64,000 nt of DNA. Origin: Saccharospirillaceae bacterium. Its GTDB lineage: Bacteria > Pseudomonadota > Gammaproteobacteria > Pseudomonadales > Oceanobacteraceae. The stretch covers positions 1 through 64,000 of the forward strand of contig JAJOJJ010000042.1 of NCBI GenBank assembly GCA_021208685.1. Direction: 5' to 3'. How positions within the stretch are numbered: position 1 is the stretch's first letter; each line of letters opens with the position of its first letter. The notes under the pieces are model-generated. The model saw only the letters and a list, made by a program, of their open reading frames with translations, was not told the origin of the DNA and did no database searches. Positions 49,027 to 58,240 of this stretch are shown piece after piece. Both the position numbers and the translations under genes were made by a program.

Positions 49027-50928
49027 ATGAACACTGTTGCTACCTTGTTTTTCCCGGAGTCGTTATTACCGCAACCGACGAGTGTTGTCAGGGCGTTGCT
49101 GGCGGAAAGATATGTTGTTGCCGCCCCTGCCGATCAGGCCGATATCGGCTTGTATACCGCTGGCCAGTTGGCAGCCTGTCAGCAGGCACCTGCAGGACAG
49201 ATCCGGCTGCTGGAATATGACCAGTACAGTGGTATTGATCACAGTGCTCTGGGTGCCGATATCCTCCTTCCTCTTTCATTACCCGTGCCTTTTCTGAGCA
49301 ATGCTCTGAAACAGGCGCTGCGTATGCATCAGCAACAGCAGCTGCAAAACCAATTGCTCCGGCAACTGGCACATCAGGAAAATGAATTTGAACGGCTGAT
49401 GGATATTGGTCTGGCGCTGTCGGCTGAGCAGGATCATTCACGCCTGCTGGTGCGCATTCTGCAAGAGGCCAGACGCTTCGCCAATTGTGATGCTGCCTCA
49501 ATTTTTCTGATTGAGCCCGCGGATCACGGCGAGCGCCAGCTGGTGTTCAAGCTCAGTCAGAACGATTCCGTCGCGTTTGATTCACAAGAGCAACGCTTCA
49601 CCCTCGACACCTCATCGCTGGCGGGTTTTTCCGCGCTGTCCGGCACTATCCTGAACTTTGATGATGTCTATGAGCTGCCGCCGGATTCTGCTTTCCGCTT
49701 TAATAAAGCGTTTGATCAGCAGTTTGGCTACCGCACCCGCTCCATGCTGGTGATTCCGATGCGCGCCCATGACGGTCGCATTGTCGGGGTGATTCAGTTC
49801 ATCAACCGCAAGCGCAGTCCGCAAGTGCGGCTGAACAGTCCTGAAATAGTCGGGCGCGAAACCCTGCCCTTCGATGAGCGGCTGGTCACCCTGCTTGAAA
49901 CCATGGCCAGTCAGGCCGGGGTCGCCATTGAAAACAATCTGCTGATTGAGCGAATTAATACCCTGTTTGAAGGCTTTGTCAGTGCCTCTGTGCACGCCAT
50001 CGAACAACGTGACCCGACGACCTCAGGCCATTCCTTCCGGGTGGCTGAGCTTACCATTGCACTGGCTGAAGCCGCTCATCATGAAACCGATGCCGAATAC
50101 CGCGCGATACGCTTTGGCACGGAAGAACTGCGCGAACTGCGCTACGCCGCCCTGCTGCATGATTTTGGCAAAGTAGGGGTGCGTGAACATATTCTGGTTA
50201 AAGCCAAAAAGCTCAGCCCGGAAGCCTGGGTACGCTTTCACTACCGTATTGCCCTGCAGAAAGAGCGGGTGCGGAATCATTATTTACAGCAACACCTGAC
50301 GGCGGCCCGCCAGCAGCGGCTGAGCAGCGAATACGAACAGACACTGCGGCTGCAGGAAGAACAGGCGCTGCAAAAACTGGATGCCATGCAACAGGCGGTA
50401 GAACTTGCCAACGAGCCCAGCATTCTGGATGAAGGCACTTTCGGACATTTGCAGCAGTTGCGTGAAGAGCACTTTACGGATCTGGACGGGCGCAAAGTGC
50501 CGCTGCTGGAGGATCATGATTTTCTGGCGCTGGCGGTGCGCCGTGGCAGCCTGACCGAAGAAGAGCGGCATGAAATAGAAAGCCATGTCAGCCATACCAT
50601 CCGCTTTCTCTCCACCATTCCCTGGACGCCTGAGCTTGAGCGAATTCCTCATATTGCCGGTGCTCACCACGAAAAGCTGGATGGCACAGGATATCCTCAC
50701 GGGCTGAGTGCGGCTGATATTCCGCTGGGCGCAAAAATGATGGCGGTGTGCGATATTTTTGATGCGCTCACCGCCTCCGACCGGCCTTATAAAACCGCGA
50801 TGCCGCTTGAGCGCGCGCTTGATATTCTGCATGCCGATGCCGGAAACCATAAAATAGATGCCTCACTGGTACGCTTATTCAGCCGATTACCCCTGACGCA
50901 AATACTGCCCGGGCTCAAGTCCCTCTGA
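49027..50928 (+). CDS. GAF and HD-GYP domain protein, putative cyclic-di-GMP phosphodiesterase
   Basis: The 633-residue protein: an N-terminal region of about 100 residues resembling a degenerate receiver domain, a coiled linker, a GAF domain at about 125-300 (FANCDAASIFLIEP, MLVIPMRAHDGRIVGVIQF), and an HD-GYP domain. The metal motif HDFGKVGV and HHEKLDGTGYP are intact, so hydrolysis of cyclic-di-GMP is likely. Between them about 100 extra residues, largely a charged coiled coil, are inserted relative to ordinary HD-GYP domains. Monocistronic; the signal sensed by GAF is unknown. Confidence 0.9.
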   Translation: MNTVATLFFPESLLPQPTSVVRALLAERYVVAAPADQADIGLYTAGQLAACQQAPAGQIRLLEYDQYSGIDHSALGADILLPLSLPVPFLSNALKQALRMHQQQQLQNQLLRQLAHQENEFERLMDIGLALSAEQDHSRLLVRILQEARRFANCDAASIFLIEPADHGERQLVFKLSQNDSVAFDSQEQRFTLDTSSLAGFSALSGTILNFDDVYELPPDSAFRFNKAFDQQFGYRTRSMLVIPMRAHDGRIVGVIQFINRKRSPQVRLNSPEIVGRETLPFDERLVTLLETMASQAGVAIENNLLIERINTLFEGFVSASVHAIEQRDPTTSGHSFRVAELTIALAEAAHHETDAEYRAIRFGTEELRELRYAALLHDFGKVGVREHILVKAKKLSPEAWVRFHYRIALQKERVRNHYLQQHLTAARQQRLSSEYEQTLRLQEEQALQKLDAMQQAVELANEPSILDEGTFGHLQQLREEHFTDLDGRKVPLLEDHDFLALAVRRGSLTEEERHEIESHVSHTIRFLSTIPWTPELERIPHIAGAHHEKLDGTGYPHGLSAADIPLGAKMMAVCDIFDALTASDRPYKTAMPLERALDILHADAGNHKIDASLVRLFSRLPLTQILPGLKSL

Positions 50929-50946
50929 GCGCCCGAATCCGGTCGT

Positions 50947-50980
50947 TTGTAATCGAAATGTCATATTTCCGCAACATACT
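50947..50980 (+). promoter_or_regulatory. Pho-box-like promoter of the TonB-dependent receptor
   Basis: TTGTAATCGAAATGTCAT (50947-50964): two 7-mers, TTGTAAT and ATGTCAT, 11 bp apart, compared with the PhoB consensus CTGTCAT-N4-CTGTCAT (13 of 18 positions). Exactly 10 nt later lies CATACT, a -10-like hexamer. The same spacing occurs at 55969-56002. Confidence 0.55.
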
Positions 50981-51115
50981 GCACCCCACTTAAGGTGCGG
51001 CTGCTGTTTTGGCGTGAGTCAGAACAACATCATGGAAGAACACGGATGGTTACCGCCATTCTGCCACTCGTCACAGCGTCGCCTGTAAATTCCTGTATTC
51101 CTCGTAGGGGGCGCA

Positions 51116-54100
51116 ATGAAACCAACTCGTGTGTTGCTTGCCGCAGCATCGTCTTTATTGTCCGCTCAGCTGATGGCTGGCGAAGCGGTTATCTACATTA
51201 CCGAAGATGGCAGCGCTGTGCGTGATCTGGCAGTCAGCATTAACGGTCAGAAAAAACTGGTCGGTGCATCCGGATTTGTCGTATTCAACATTGAAAAAGG
51301 TGATCACAAAGTTGAATTGTCCAAATACGGTGAGTGGTTAGGCGAATTCGATTTTTCCACTGCAGGCAGCAGCCAGAACGCCGAAGTTCAGGTTGAACTG
51401 GTTGGTGGCGAGCCAATGCCGGAAATTAATCTGTATACACCAGGTCAGGAAGAAGCTCCGGCGGTTGGCCAGATTTCCGGTTACCTGCAATCCGATGAAA
51501 CCGGCGGCCCGGTCAGCGGTGCACGTATTTCGGTTGCCGGTAGCGAAATGGCCATGATGACTGACGCCAATGGTTTTTTCAGCTTTGAATTACCGCGTGG
51601 CGAATATGCGCTGAATATTGCACACCCGAACTATGGCAAGCGCGATGTCTCTTCTGTACGCGTTATGTCCAACGTTAATACCGGCGTCAATCTGACCATG
51701 AGCATGTCCGGTGACGGCATGATTGAAGAAGTGGTTGCGGTGGGAACGTATATTCCAACAACAGCGGTTGCTCAGCAGAGAGATTCATCTGCAGTACTTG
51801 ATGCCATTGGCTCAGAGCAATTCTCCCGTTTCGGTGATTCCAGTGCGGCTTCTGCTCTGAAGCGGGTTACAGGCGTGACTATTGCCGATGGAAAGTATGC
51901 TGTTGTCCGTGGCCTTAATGAGCGCTATACCTCCGTGCTCTTCAATGGTGGCATGGTTCCAAGTCCAGATCCGACCCGCCGTGTTGTGCCGCTGGATCTT
52001 TTTCCATCAGGAATTATTTCATCGGTTAATGTCGAAAAAACCGCGATAGCAAACCGCCCTGTCGATGCCGCTGGTGCGACTATCGATATTATTACTCAGG
52101 ATGCACCGGAAGAGTTTGAAGGCAAGCTATCTGTTTCACTCGGCTATAACGACAAAACAACGGGTGAGTCTGCCACCATGCAGGAAACATCAGGCATGGA
52201 GTTATTCGGTTTTGGCAGTAGTGATCGTGATCTTTCTTCTGCGGCTAAGAATACCAATGGTGAGCTGCTCGGTAACGACGCCGCACAACTTCTGGAGTTA
52301 TCGCAGTGGGAAACTAAAAAAACCACAATGCAACCCGATATGGGAGTTGAGTTGAGTCTGGGAGATCTGCTTGGCGAATTCGATGCAGGTAATCTTGCGT
52401 ATAAAGTGACTGGCCGTTACTCCAACAGCTGGGAATACACTGAAGAAGATCGAGCCGGTTATGAGTCAGTAGGCAGTGGCACCCGCGAGACAGATGAATA
52501 TATCCGTAATCGTGCTGTTAATCTGATTGATCTCAGCATGGGTGGCACGTTGTCGCTGATTTCTGAAAATTACACCCTGAATTCTAATACGCTGATGCTG
52601 CGTCAAACTCAGGCAGATAGCATCGAAGAGTTGGGTATTCGTGGGGAAAACCGTTTCTTTGCCGTTGAGCGTGAATATACCTGGCAGGAGCGGGAGTTTT
52701 TTACGCAGCAGTTTACGGGTGAGCATCTGTTTGCCGATTTTTATGGCGCAGAAATTGACTGGGGTCTGACCTTTGCTAATGCGGCCATGTATGTACCTGA
52801 TAGCCGCTCTTATCGGTTAACCGATGAGTCTGCGAGCATTGGTACGGACAATAGTTTCAATCCACTGGCAGTCAATCGCACAGCAACCTCTGCGATTGAT
52901 TTCAGCAGTAAGCCTCAGCGTGACTGGACCGATCTGACCGATGATTCCACCCATGTCCGTGCGGATGGAAAGATCAATCTTATCGATGAAAGCAATTATC
53001 AATTGAAATTATCTGCAGGTTTGAGCTTGCTGAGCCGTGAACGTGAAGTGGAAGCTCATTCATTTCAGTATGACCGGAAATTATCTCTGCCAGCTGAAAT
53101 TCGTGCGGAGCAGGATATTGCCGATGTGCTGACGGGTGATAATTTTGAGAATGGCTATTTCAGCGTTCGTAATAATTCAGACGACAATGCTTCATACACA
53201 GGTAGCTGGGATTATTCGGCATTTTATCTGATGCCACGTTTTGAATTGTACGATGTGTTCTCTGTTGAAGTCGGTGCCCGCTTTGAAGACAGTGCGCTTG
53301 AGGTAGAAACTGCCGGAGATGACCCGGTGATCGCCAAGATCGATGATAATGATGTATACCCGAGCATCAACTCAACGTTCTCAGTTGGTGAAGGGTCGCA
53401 GATTCGTTTCGCCTACAGTACCTCTGTTAACCGACCAGACTTCCGTGAAGTTGCTCCGGCACAGTTTACCGATTCTGTGTCAGGGGATCGCTATGAGGGT
53501 AATAAATTCCTGAAGAATTCAGAAATTACCAGCATTGATCTGCGCTTTGAACATTACTTTTCAGATGATGAAAGTGTGAATTTTGCAATCTTCCGCAAAG
53601 ATTTCAAAGATGCGATTGAGCGTACGTCAGATGTGATTTCCGGAAGTTCAAATGAAATTCTGTACTCATTTGATAATAACGGCGATGCATTTGCACAGGG
53701 TGTTGAAGTATCGGCTTCTAAAAATATAGAAATGGATTCTATGGGGCTGCGACTGTCTGGTAATGCTGCCTATTTTGATACTGAAATTGATATTTACACG
53801 GATTCAGGAAACTTTGATCGTACACGCCGTATGCAGGGGCAGCCGGATCTTCTTGGTAATATCCAGCTGGCGTTGGATGAATATGATTCGGGTCGTGAAT
53901 ATACACTGGTCATGAATTATACAGGTGAGAGTCTGAGTGCTGTGACTGTCGTTTCTGGCCTTGATGATGAATATCGTGAAGCGCGCATGGTTATGGATGC
54001 TAATTTCAAACAGCCACTGCTGGATGACCAGTTATCACTGAAAGTTTCTCTGAAAAACCTGACGGATTCAGAAGTTAAAGAAACGCAAAATAATAAGATG

Positions 54101-54157
54101 ACCCGTCGCTATAAAACCGGACGTGAAATCAGTCTAGGTGTTTCTTATCAGTTCTGA
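51116..54157 (+). CDS. TonB-dependent outer-membrane receptor
   Basis: The 1013-residue receptor has a signal peptide (cut after LMAGEA), a first small beta domain at about 22-100, a carboxypeptidase-regulatory-like beta sandwich at about 115-200 (GQISGYLQSDETGGPVSGAR), a plug domain from about 215 (SSAASALKRVTGVTIADGKY, VVRGLNERYTSVLFNG), and a 22-strand barrel ending in ISLGVSYQF with C-terminal Phe. A TonB-box-like stretch (EEVVAVGT) precedes the plug. Substrate not fixed by sequence; a Pho-box-like promoter and the linked phosphatase suggest a phosphorus compound. The lipoprotein gene follows 87 bp later after a hairpin. Confidence 0.92.
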   Translation: MKPTRVLLAAASSLLSAQLMAGEAVIYITEDGSAVRDLAVSINGQKKLVGASGFVVFNIEKGDHKVELSKYGEWLGEFDFSTAGSSQNAEVQVELVGGEPMPEINLYTPGQEEAPAVGQISGYLQSDETGGPVSGARISVAGSEMAMMTDANGFFSFELPRGEYALNIAHPNYGKRDVSSVRVMSNVNTGVNLTMSMSGDGMIEEVVAVGTYIPTTAVAQQRDSSAVLDAIGSEQFSRFGDSSAASALKRVTGVTIADGKYAVVRGLNERYTSVLFNGGMVPSPDPTRRVVPLDLFPSGIISSVNVEKTAIANRPVDAAGATIDIITQDAPEEFEGKLSVSLGYNDKTTGESATMQETSGMELFGFGSSDRDLSSAAKNTNGELLGNDAAQLLELSQWETKKTTMQPDMGVELSLGDLLGEFDAGNLAYKVTGRYSNSWEYTEEDRAGYESVGSGTRETDEYIRNRAVNLIDLSMGGTLSLISENYTLNSNTLMLRQTQADSIEELGIRGENRFFAVEREYTWQEREFFTQQFTGEHLFADFYGAEIDWGLTFANAAMYVPDSRSYRLTDESASIGTDNSFNPLAVNRTATSAIDFSSKPQRDWTDLTDDSTHVRADGKINLIDESNYQLKLSAGLSLLSREREVEAHSFQYDRKLSLPAEIRAEQDIADVLTGDNFENGYFSVRNNSDDNASYTGSWDYSAFYLMPRFELYDVFSVEVGARFEDSALEVETAGDDPVIAKIDDNDVYPSINSTFSVGEGSQIRFAYSTSVNRPDFREVAPAQFTDSVSGDRYEGNKFLKNSEITSIDLRFEHYFSDDESVNFAIFRKDFKDAIERTSDVISGSSNEILYSFDNNGDAFAQGVEVSASKNIEMDSMGLRLSGNAAYFDTEIDIYTDSGNFDRTRRMQGQPDLLGNIQLALDEYDSGREYTLVMNYTGESLSAVTVVSGLDDEYREARMVMDANFKQPLLDDQLSLKVSLKNLTDSEVKETQNNKMTRRYKTGREISLGVSYQF

Positions 54158-54185
54158 TAAAGACTGATTGTCATATAAACGTAAT

Positions 54186-54211
54186 ATGCTGCGCCTAACA
54201 TGGCGCAGCAT
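54186..54211 (+). other. Intercistronic hairpin
   Basis: ATGCTGCGCC TAACAT GGCGCAGCAT: perfect 10-bp stem between receptor and lipoprotein genes, without a T run. It may set relative mRNA levels by blocking 3' exonucleases, or be a partial terminator. Confidence 0.6.
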
Positions 54212-54244
54212 TTAAAAATTCTTCCGCCTATTAAGGAAAGTGCA

Positions 54245-55819
54245 ATGAACCAAGAACTTCTGAAATTATTTACTGTAAGTGCTCTGGCTGCAGCTCTGGC
54301 TGCTTGCGGTGGCGACGATAATGACAATAACGATGATCAGACCCCGCCGCCTGCTGTAGTATCTGCAAATACCAGCGCCAACCCAAATTTCGTGTTTGAC
54401 CAGACTACCTATGTAGGTGCGGTTGATCCTGCTGCAACCAGCAAGTGGTACAGCTTTGCAATGGCTGGTTCTTATCCTGCAACTGCAGCTGCCATTAATA
54501 CAGCTTCTACTGCGGCTGGAACCTTCACTCCGAATGTGACCTTCACTCCGGATATGGACGGTATCACGCCTGCGGCTGATTGCCCGTCAATTACTGGCAA
54601 TAGTCTTGTAAAAGTTGAAAAAGCCGCTAACAGCGTAACCCTTGATGGGAAAACGTTCGCAGTATGTGAGGTTTCCGGTACTTTCACTGCTGACGCAACG
54701 CTGAATAATGAAGTGGTCTGGTCCCTGAAAGATCGCGTTAACGTAGGTAATGGTAACGGTGCCAAAACAGCCAATACCACATTTGATAGCGCAGTTCTGA
54801 CGGTTGAAGCCGGTACTGTGTTTATGAACAAAGCCGGATCTTCACTGGTAGTGACCCGTGGTTCGCAGATTAATGCCCAAGGTACCGCCGCACAGCCAAT
54901 CGTAATGTCCGGTATTGCGACGACTGACAAATTTGCTGAGGATGAAGAGTGGGGCGGTCTGGTTCTTCAGGGTTACGCTTACCACAACAAGTGCGGCGAT
55001 CCAAAAACAGAAACTATCTGTAACATCGCTGGTGAAGGTGCTTCTGGTTTCTTCGGTGGTTTCAATAATGCTGACAGTTCAGGCACTCTGAAGTATGTCA
55101 TCGTAACCGAAGCTGGTCTGGAACTGTCTAACGGTGATGAGCTGAACGGTATCGGTTTCATGGGTGTGGGCTACGGCACAACCATCGATTATGTTCAGAT
55201 TCATGGTAACAAAGATGACGGTGTTGAGTTCTTCGGTGGCGCTGTAGATGCCAAGCACCTGGTGATGACCGGTGTTCGTGATGATGACATCGACTGGGAT
55301 GAAGGTTACGTTGGTAACATTCAGTATGCTCTGGTTATCAAATACCAGAACCAGGATAAAGCAAACAGCAACCACGTATTTGAGCTGGATACCAAAGGCG
55401 ATAACGTTGAGTCTAAGTATCAGGAGTCCAACCCAACCGTTGCTAACGTAACTGCGATTGTTGATCTGAGCACTGCTGCTTATGGTGCTGATTACATTGG
55501 TGACGGCATTCATCTGAAAGAAGGTTCTGAAGGTCGTTTCTTCAACATTCTGATTGCTGGTGATGTTGATAACTGTGTCTTCATCAAAGATTCCAATGTT
55601 CAGTCAACCGTTGCCAAAGCTAACAACAATGCCATGGACTCTGCTTTCCAGAATGTTAAATGCGGCACTATTGCTACTCTGAGCAATGGCAGCACTTATA
55701 CTCTGGATAATCTGGGTACTCTTGCTTCAGTAACTCTGAATGACAACCTGGCTGAAACTGCTATTGGTGCAGTGACTGCTACCATCGCTTCTGCTGAAGT
55801 TGACGGTACTGCCAAGTAA
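54245..55819 (+). CDS. Lipoprotein with predicted parallel beta-helix, receptor partner
   Basis: The 524-residue lipoprotein (signal ending LAAALAACGG, lipid on the Cys) has an acidic linker DDNDNNDD and a repetitive beta-rich body (GGLVLQGYAYHNKCG, GTLKYVIVTEAGLEL, IDYVQIHGNKDDGVEFFGG) typical of right-handed beta helices. An Asp-rich loop RDDDIDWDEG could bind a metal such as calcium. A few Cys pairs may form disulfides. The ATG at 54245 follows AAGGAAAG. Such lipoproteins often accompany TonB receptors of this type in marine gammaproteobacteria; partner function is inferred. Confidence 0.78.
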   Translation: MNQELLKLFTVSALAAALAACGGDDNDNNDDQTPPPAVVSANTSANPNFVFDQTTYVGAVDPAATSKWYSFAMAGSYPATAAAINTASTAAGTFTPNVTFTPDMDGITPAADCPSITGNSLVKVEKAANSVTLDGKTFAVCEVSGTFTADATLNNEVVWSLKDRVNVGNGNGAKTANTTFDSAVLTVEAGTVFMNKAGSSLVVTRGSQINAQGTAAQPIVMSGIATTDKFAEDEEWGGLVLQGYAYHNKCGDPKTETICNIAGEGASGFFGGFNNADSSGTLKYVIVTEAGLELSNGDELNGIGFMGVGYGTTIDYVQIHGNKDDGVEFFGGAVDAKHLVMTGVRDDDIDWDEGYVGNIQYALVIKYQNQDKANSNHVFELDTKGDNVESKYQESNPTVANVTAIVDLSTAAYGADYIGDGIHLKEGSEGRFFNILIAGDVDNCVFIKDSNVQSTVAKANNNAMDSAFQNVKCGTIATLSNGSTYTLDNLGTLASVTLNDNLAETAIGAVTATIASAEVDGTAK

Positions 55820-55844
55820 GATTCTGACTTGTTCAGATATCTGT

Positions 55845-55872
55845 AAAACGGCGCCTCAGGGCGCCGTTTTTT
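55845..55872 (+). terminator. Intrinsic terminator
   Basis: AAAACGGCGCC TCAG GGCGCCGTTTTTT closes the receptor-lipoprotein unit, separating it from the TonB energising operon. Confidence 0.95.
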
Positions 55873-55968
55873 ATTTCCGCAAGTCATTTTCTGCTGCTTC
55901 GCAGTTTTCACAGCGGTGTTTCGGGATCGTCGCTGCATGCGTTGTCACAAAAGTGAAGTCTTTCTGTC

Positions 55969-56002
55969 ATGTAATAGAACTGTCACAGAACTGCAGTATC
56001 TT
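55969..56002 (+). promoter_or_regulatory. Pho-box-like promoter of the TonB energising operon
   Basis: ATGTAATAGAACTGTCAC (55969-55986) matches CTGTCATAWAWCTGTCAY at 15 of 18 positions, with half-sites 11 bp apart. TATCTT at 55997-56002 begins 10 nt after it, where PhoB-activated promoters have the -10. An extra CTGTCAT overlaps the left side at 55964. Confidence 0.65.
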
Positions 56003-56066
56003 GCGCTCTGAATTTGGGGAGTCTGCGTCATGCAGGCAAATTGAGAACAAAACGGGTAATACACAT

Positions 56067-56852
56067 ATGCCGATGCAACTGCGAACTCGCAACCTTCTGG
56101 CGGCCGCCATGCTCAGCGCTGGCGTGGTAATGGGTGCTTCTGCCGCCACGGTAGATGGTGCTCTGGATCAGGGCGTTAACCGCGCCAACAAAGCACAGCA
56201 ATCGCAGCAGAAAATTGATTCTGTTGATAACAGCATCCGCGCTCAGGAGCGTGAGTACCGTGGCCTGGTCAAAGAAATTGACGGCCTGAATGTTTATGTT
56301 GCTCAGCTGAATAAACAGCTTCAGGCCCAGCAGGATGAGCTGGCCAGTATTGAAGCCAGTATTAAGAACGTCACGCTGGTTGAACGTCAGATCACACCGC
56401 TGATGCTGCGCATGATTGACGCCATTGATCAGTTCGTGGCGGCTGATGTACCTTTTCTGGCGGAAGAGCGCAGCAAGCGCATCGCCAATCTGAAAAATAT
56501 GATGGGCCGTTCTGATGTAACCGTTGCGGAAAAATACCGCAAAGTAACAGAAGCCTATCAGGCCGAAGTCGATTACGGCCGCACCATCGAATCCTACCGT
56601 GGCACACTGGATAACAACGGCCAGAGCCGTGAAGTGGATTTCCTGCGCGTGGGCCGTATCTCGCTGATGTATCAGTCACTGGATGGCCAGGAACTGGGTG
56701 TCTGGAACACCACCTCCAATCAGTGGGAAACACTGGATTCTTCCTTTAAAAGCAAGCTGATGGCCGGTATCCGTATCGCCCGTGAACAGGCTGCACCGGA
56801 TCTGATTAAAGTACCTGTCGCCGCACCTTCTTCAGCACAGGAGAGCAAATAA
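56067..56852 (+). CDS. DUF3450 periplasmic coiled-coil protein
   Basis: About 261 residues: signal peptide (cut near GASA), a long coiled coil at about 35-105 (QQKIDSVDNSIRAQEREYRG, QLNKQLQAQQDELASIE), then the conserved DUF3450 C-terminal part (RVGRISLMYQSLDGQELGVW). Known as the gene ahead of ttpC in many TonB2-type operons; the molecular role is not well defined. The ATG at 56067 lies about 58 nt after the start expected from the Pho-box promoter. A much longer upstream frame reads through the promoter and is rejected. It overlaps ttpC by one base (TAATG). Confidence 0.88.
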   Translation: MPMQLRTRNLLAAAMLSAGVVMGASAATVDGALDQGVNRANKAQQSQQKIDSVDNSIRAQEREYRGLVKEIDGLNVYVAQLNKQLQAQQDELASIEASIKNVTLVERQITPLMLRMIDAIDQFVAADVPFLAEERSKRIANLKNMMGRSDVTVAEKYRKVTEAYQAEVDYGRTIESYRGTLDNNGQSREVDFLRVGRISLMYQSLDGQELGVWNTTSNQWETLDSSFKSKLMAGIRIAREQAAPDLIKVPVAAPSSAQESK

Positions 56853-58234
56853 TGAAACTGCAATCGTTGTTTTTAAGCGCCGCTATGGTGCTGGGTCTGA
56901 ATATTCATGTTCAGGCGGCAGAGCCGGTCAGTGTCGATTCACTGCTTGACCTGGTTAAGCAGGGTCAGGCCCGTGACGATAAAGAATTCAAACAGCGTCT
57001 GGCGCGTTTTAATCAGTCAAAAGCTGAACAGGAAAAAATGGTTGCGGATGCGCAGAATGAGCGCAGCCGTCTTGAACAGCTGAGCGCGCAAAAAGAAAAA
57101 GAATTTCAGCAGAACGAAACCGCCGTGGCAGAAGCTCAGGAACGCCTGAATAACCGCCTCGGAAGTCTGAAAGAATTGTTCGGTGTGCTGCAGCAGGTGG
57201 CTGGTGATACCAAAGCGGTATTCGAAGGTTCTGTTATCAGCTCGGAATTACCGGGTCGTGATCAGTTCCTGACCGATCTGATTAAAACCGCAGGTTCTTC
57301 TTCCAAGCTGCCGTCAATCGAAGAACTGGAACGCCTGTGGTTCGAAATGCAGCGTGAAATGACCTATAGCGGCCGCGTATCGACCTATAACGCGCAAGTG
57401 GTTCTGCCTACCGGTGATACCACCGAAGAACAGGTAATCCGCGTGGGTGGCTTTAACGTTGTTGCCGATGGCAAATACCTGAACTGGGATCTGGAATCCG
57501 GTCGTCTGGTGGAGCTGGATAAACAGCCTGGCAGCCGTTACACCGGCCCAGCCGCTGATCTGGCCTCTGCTAATGGCACCGAGCTTACGGGTTTCTGGAT
57601 TGATCCTTCACGCGGTCAGCTGCTGAAAATCATGGGTCAGTCACCGGAACTGGGCGACCGCGTAGATCAGGGTGGTGTGGTTGGTTATGTCATTCTGGTT
57701 CTGGGTGCCTTTGGTATAGCTCTGGCGCTGTGGCGCATGGTTGTTCTGTACAGCGAGGCCGGAAAAATCCGTGCTCAGATGGATAACGAAACACCCAACG
57801 AAAACAATGCTCTGGGTCGTGTCATGGCCGTGTTCAATGCCAATAAAAATGCCGATACCGAAACGCTGGAACTGCATTTAGGCGAAGCCATTGCCGCAGA
57901 AATTCCACGTCTGACCAAAGGTATTGGCTGGATCAAAATCATCTCCGTGGTTGCGCCGCTGCTCGGTCTGCTGGGTACCGTTACCGGTATGATCGACGTA
58001 TTCGAAACCATGTCGCTGTTCGGTACCGGTGATCCGAAGCTGATGGCTGGTGGTATTTCTCAGGCACTGGTCACAACGGTTCAGGGTCTGGTTGCAGCCA
58101 TTCCTTGTGTGTTCCTGCATACCTTAACCAACAACCGCTCACGTGAGCTGATGATGATTCTGGAAGAACGTGCAACCGGTATTCTGGCGCGTCAGTCAGA
58201 ACAGCAGACTAAATCTCAGGCAACAGCGGCGTAA
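56852..58234 (+). CDS. ttpC: TtpC-like large MotA/TolQ/ExbB-family protein
   Basis: The 460-residue protein: signal-like N-terminus, a periplasmic region with coiled coil (about 35-110), then the three-helix ExbB/TolQ channel domain at about 270-440, with IISVVAPLLGLLGTVTGMIDVFETM and GGISQALVTTVQGLVAAIP. In Vibrio, TtpC is required for function of the TonB2 system and bridges the energising complex to the periplasm. It overlaps the DUF3450 gene and precedes exbB by 6 bp. Its presence marks this as TonB2-type rather than classic TonB. Confidence 0.9.
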   Translation: MKLQSLFLSAAMVLGLNIHVQAAEPVSVDSLLDLVKQGQARDDKEFKQRLARFNQSKAEQEKMVADAQNERSRLEQLSAQKEKEFQQNETAVAEAQERLNNRLGSLKELFGVLQQVAGDTKAVFEGSVISSELPGRDQFLTDLIKTAGSSSKLPSIEELERLWFEMQREMTYSGRVSTYNAQVVLPTGDTTEEQVIRVGGFNVVADGKYLNWDLESGRLVELDKQPGSRYTGPAADLASANGTELTGFWIDPSRGQLLKIMGQSPELGDRVDQGGVVGYVILVLGAFGIALALWRMVVLYSEAGKIRAQMDNETPNENNALGRVMAVFNANKNADTETLELHLGEAIAAEIPRLTKGIGWIKIISVVAPLLGLLGTVTGMIDVFETMSLFGTGDPKLMAGGISQALVTTVQGLVAAIPCVFLHTLTNNRSRELMMILEERATGILARQSEQQTKSQATAA

Positions 58235-58240
58235 TCCATT

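Noticed and set aside
55800-56066. Longer N-terminus for the DUF3450 protein
   Set aside because: The extension reads through a terminator and the Pho-box-like promoter and precedes a clear signal peptide.
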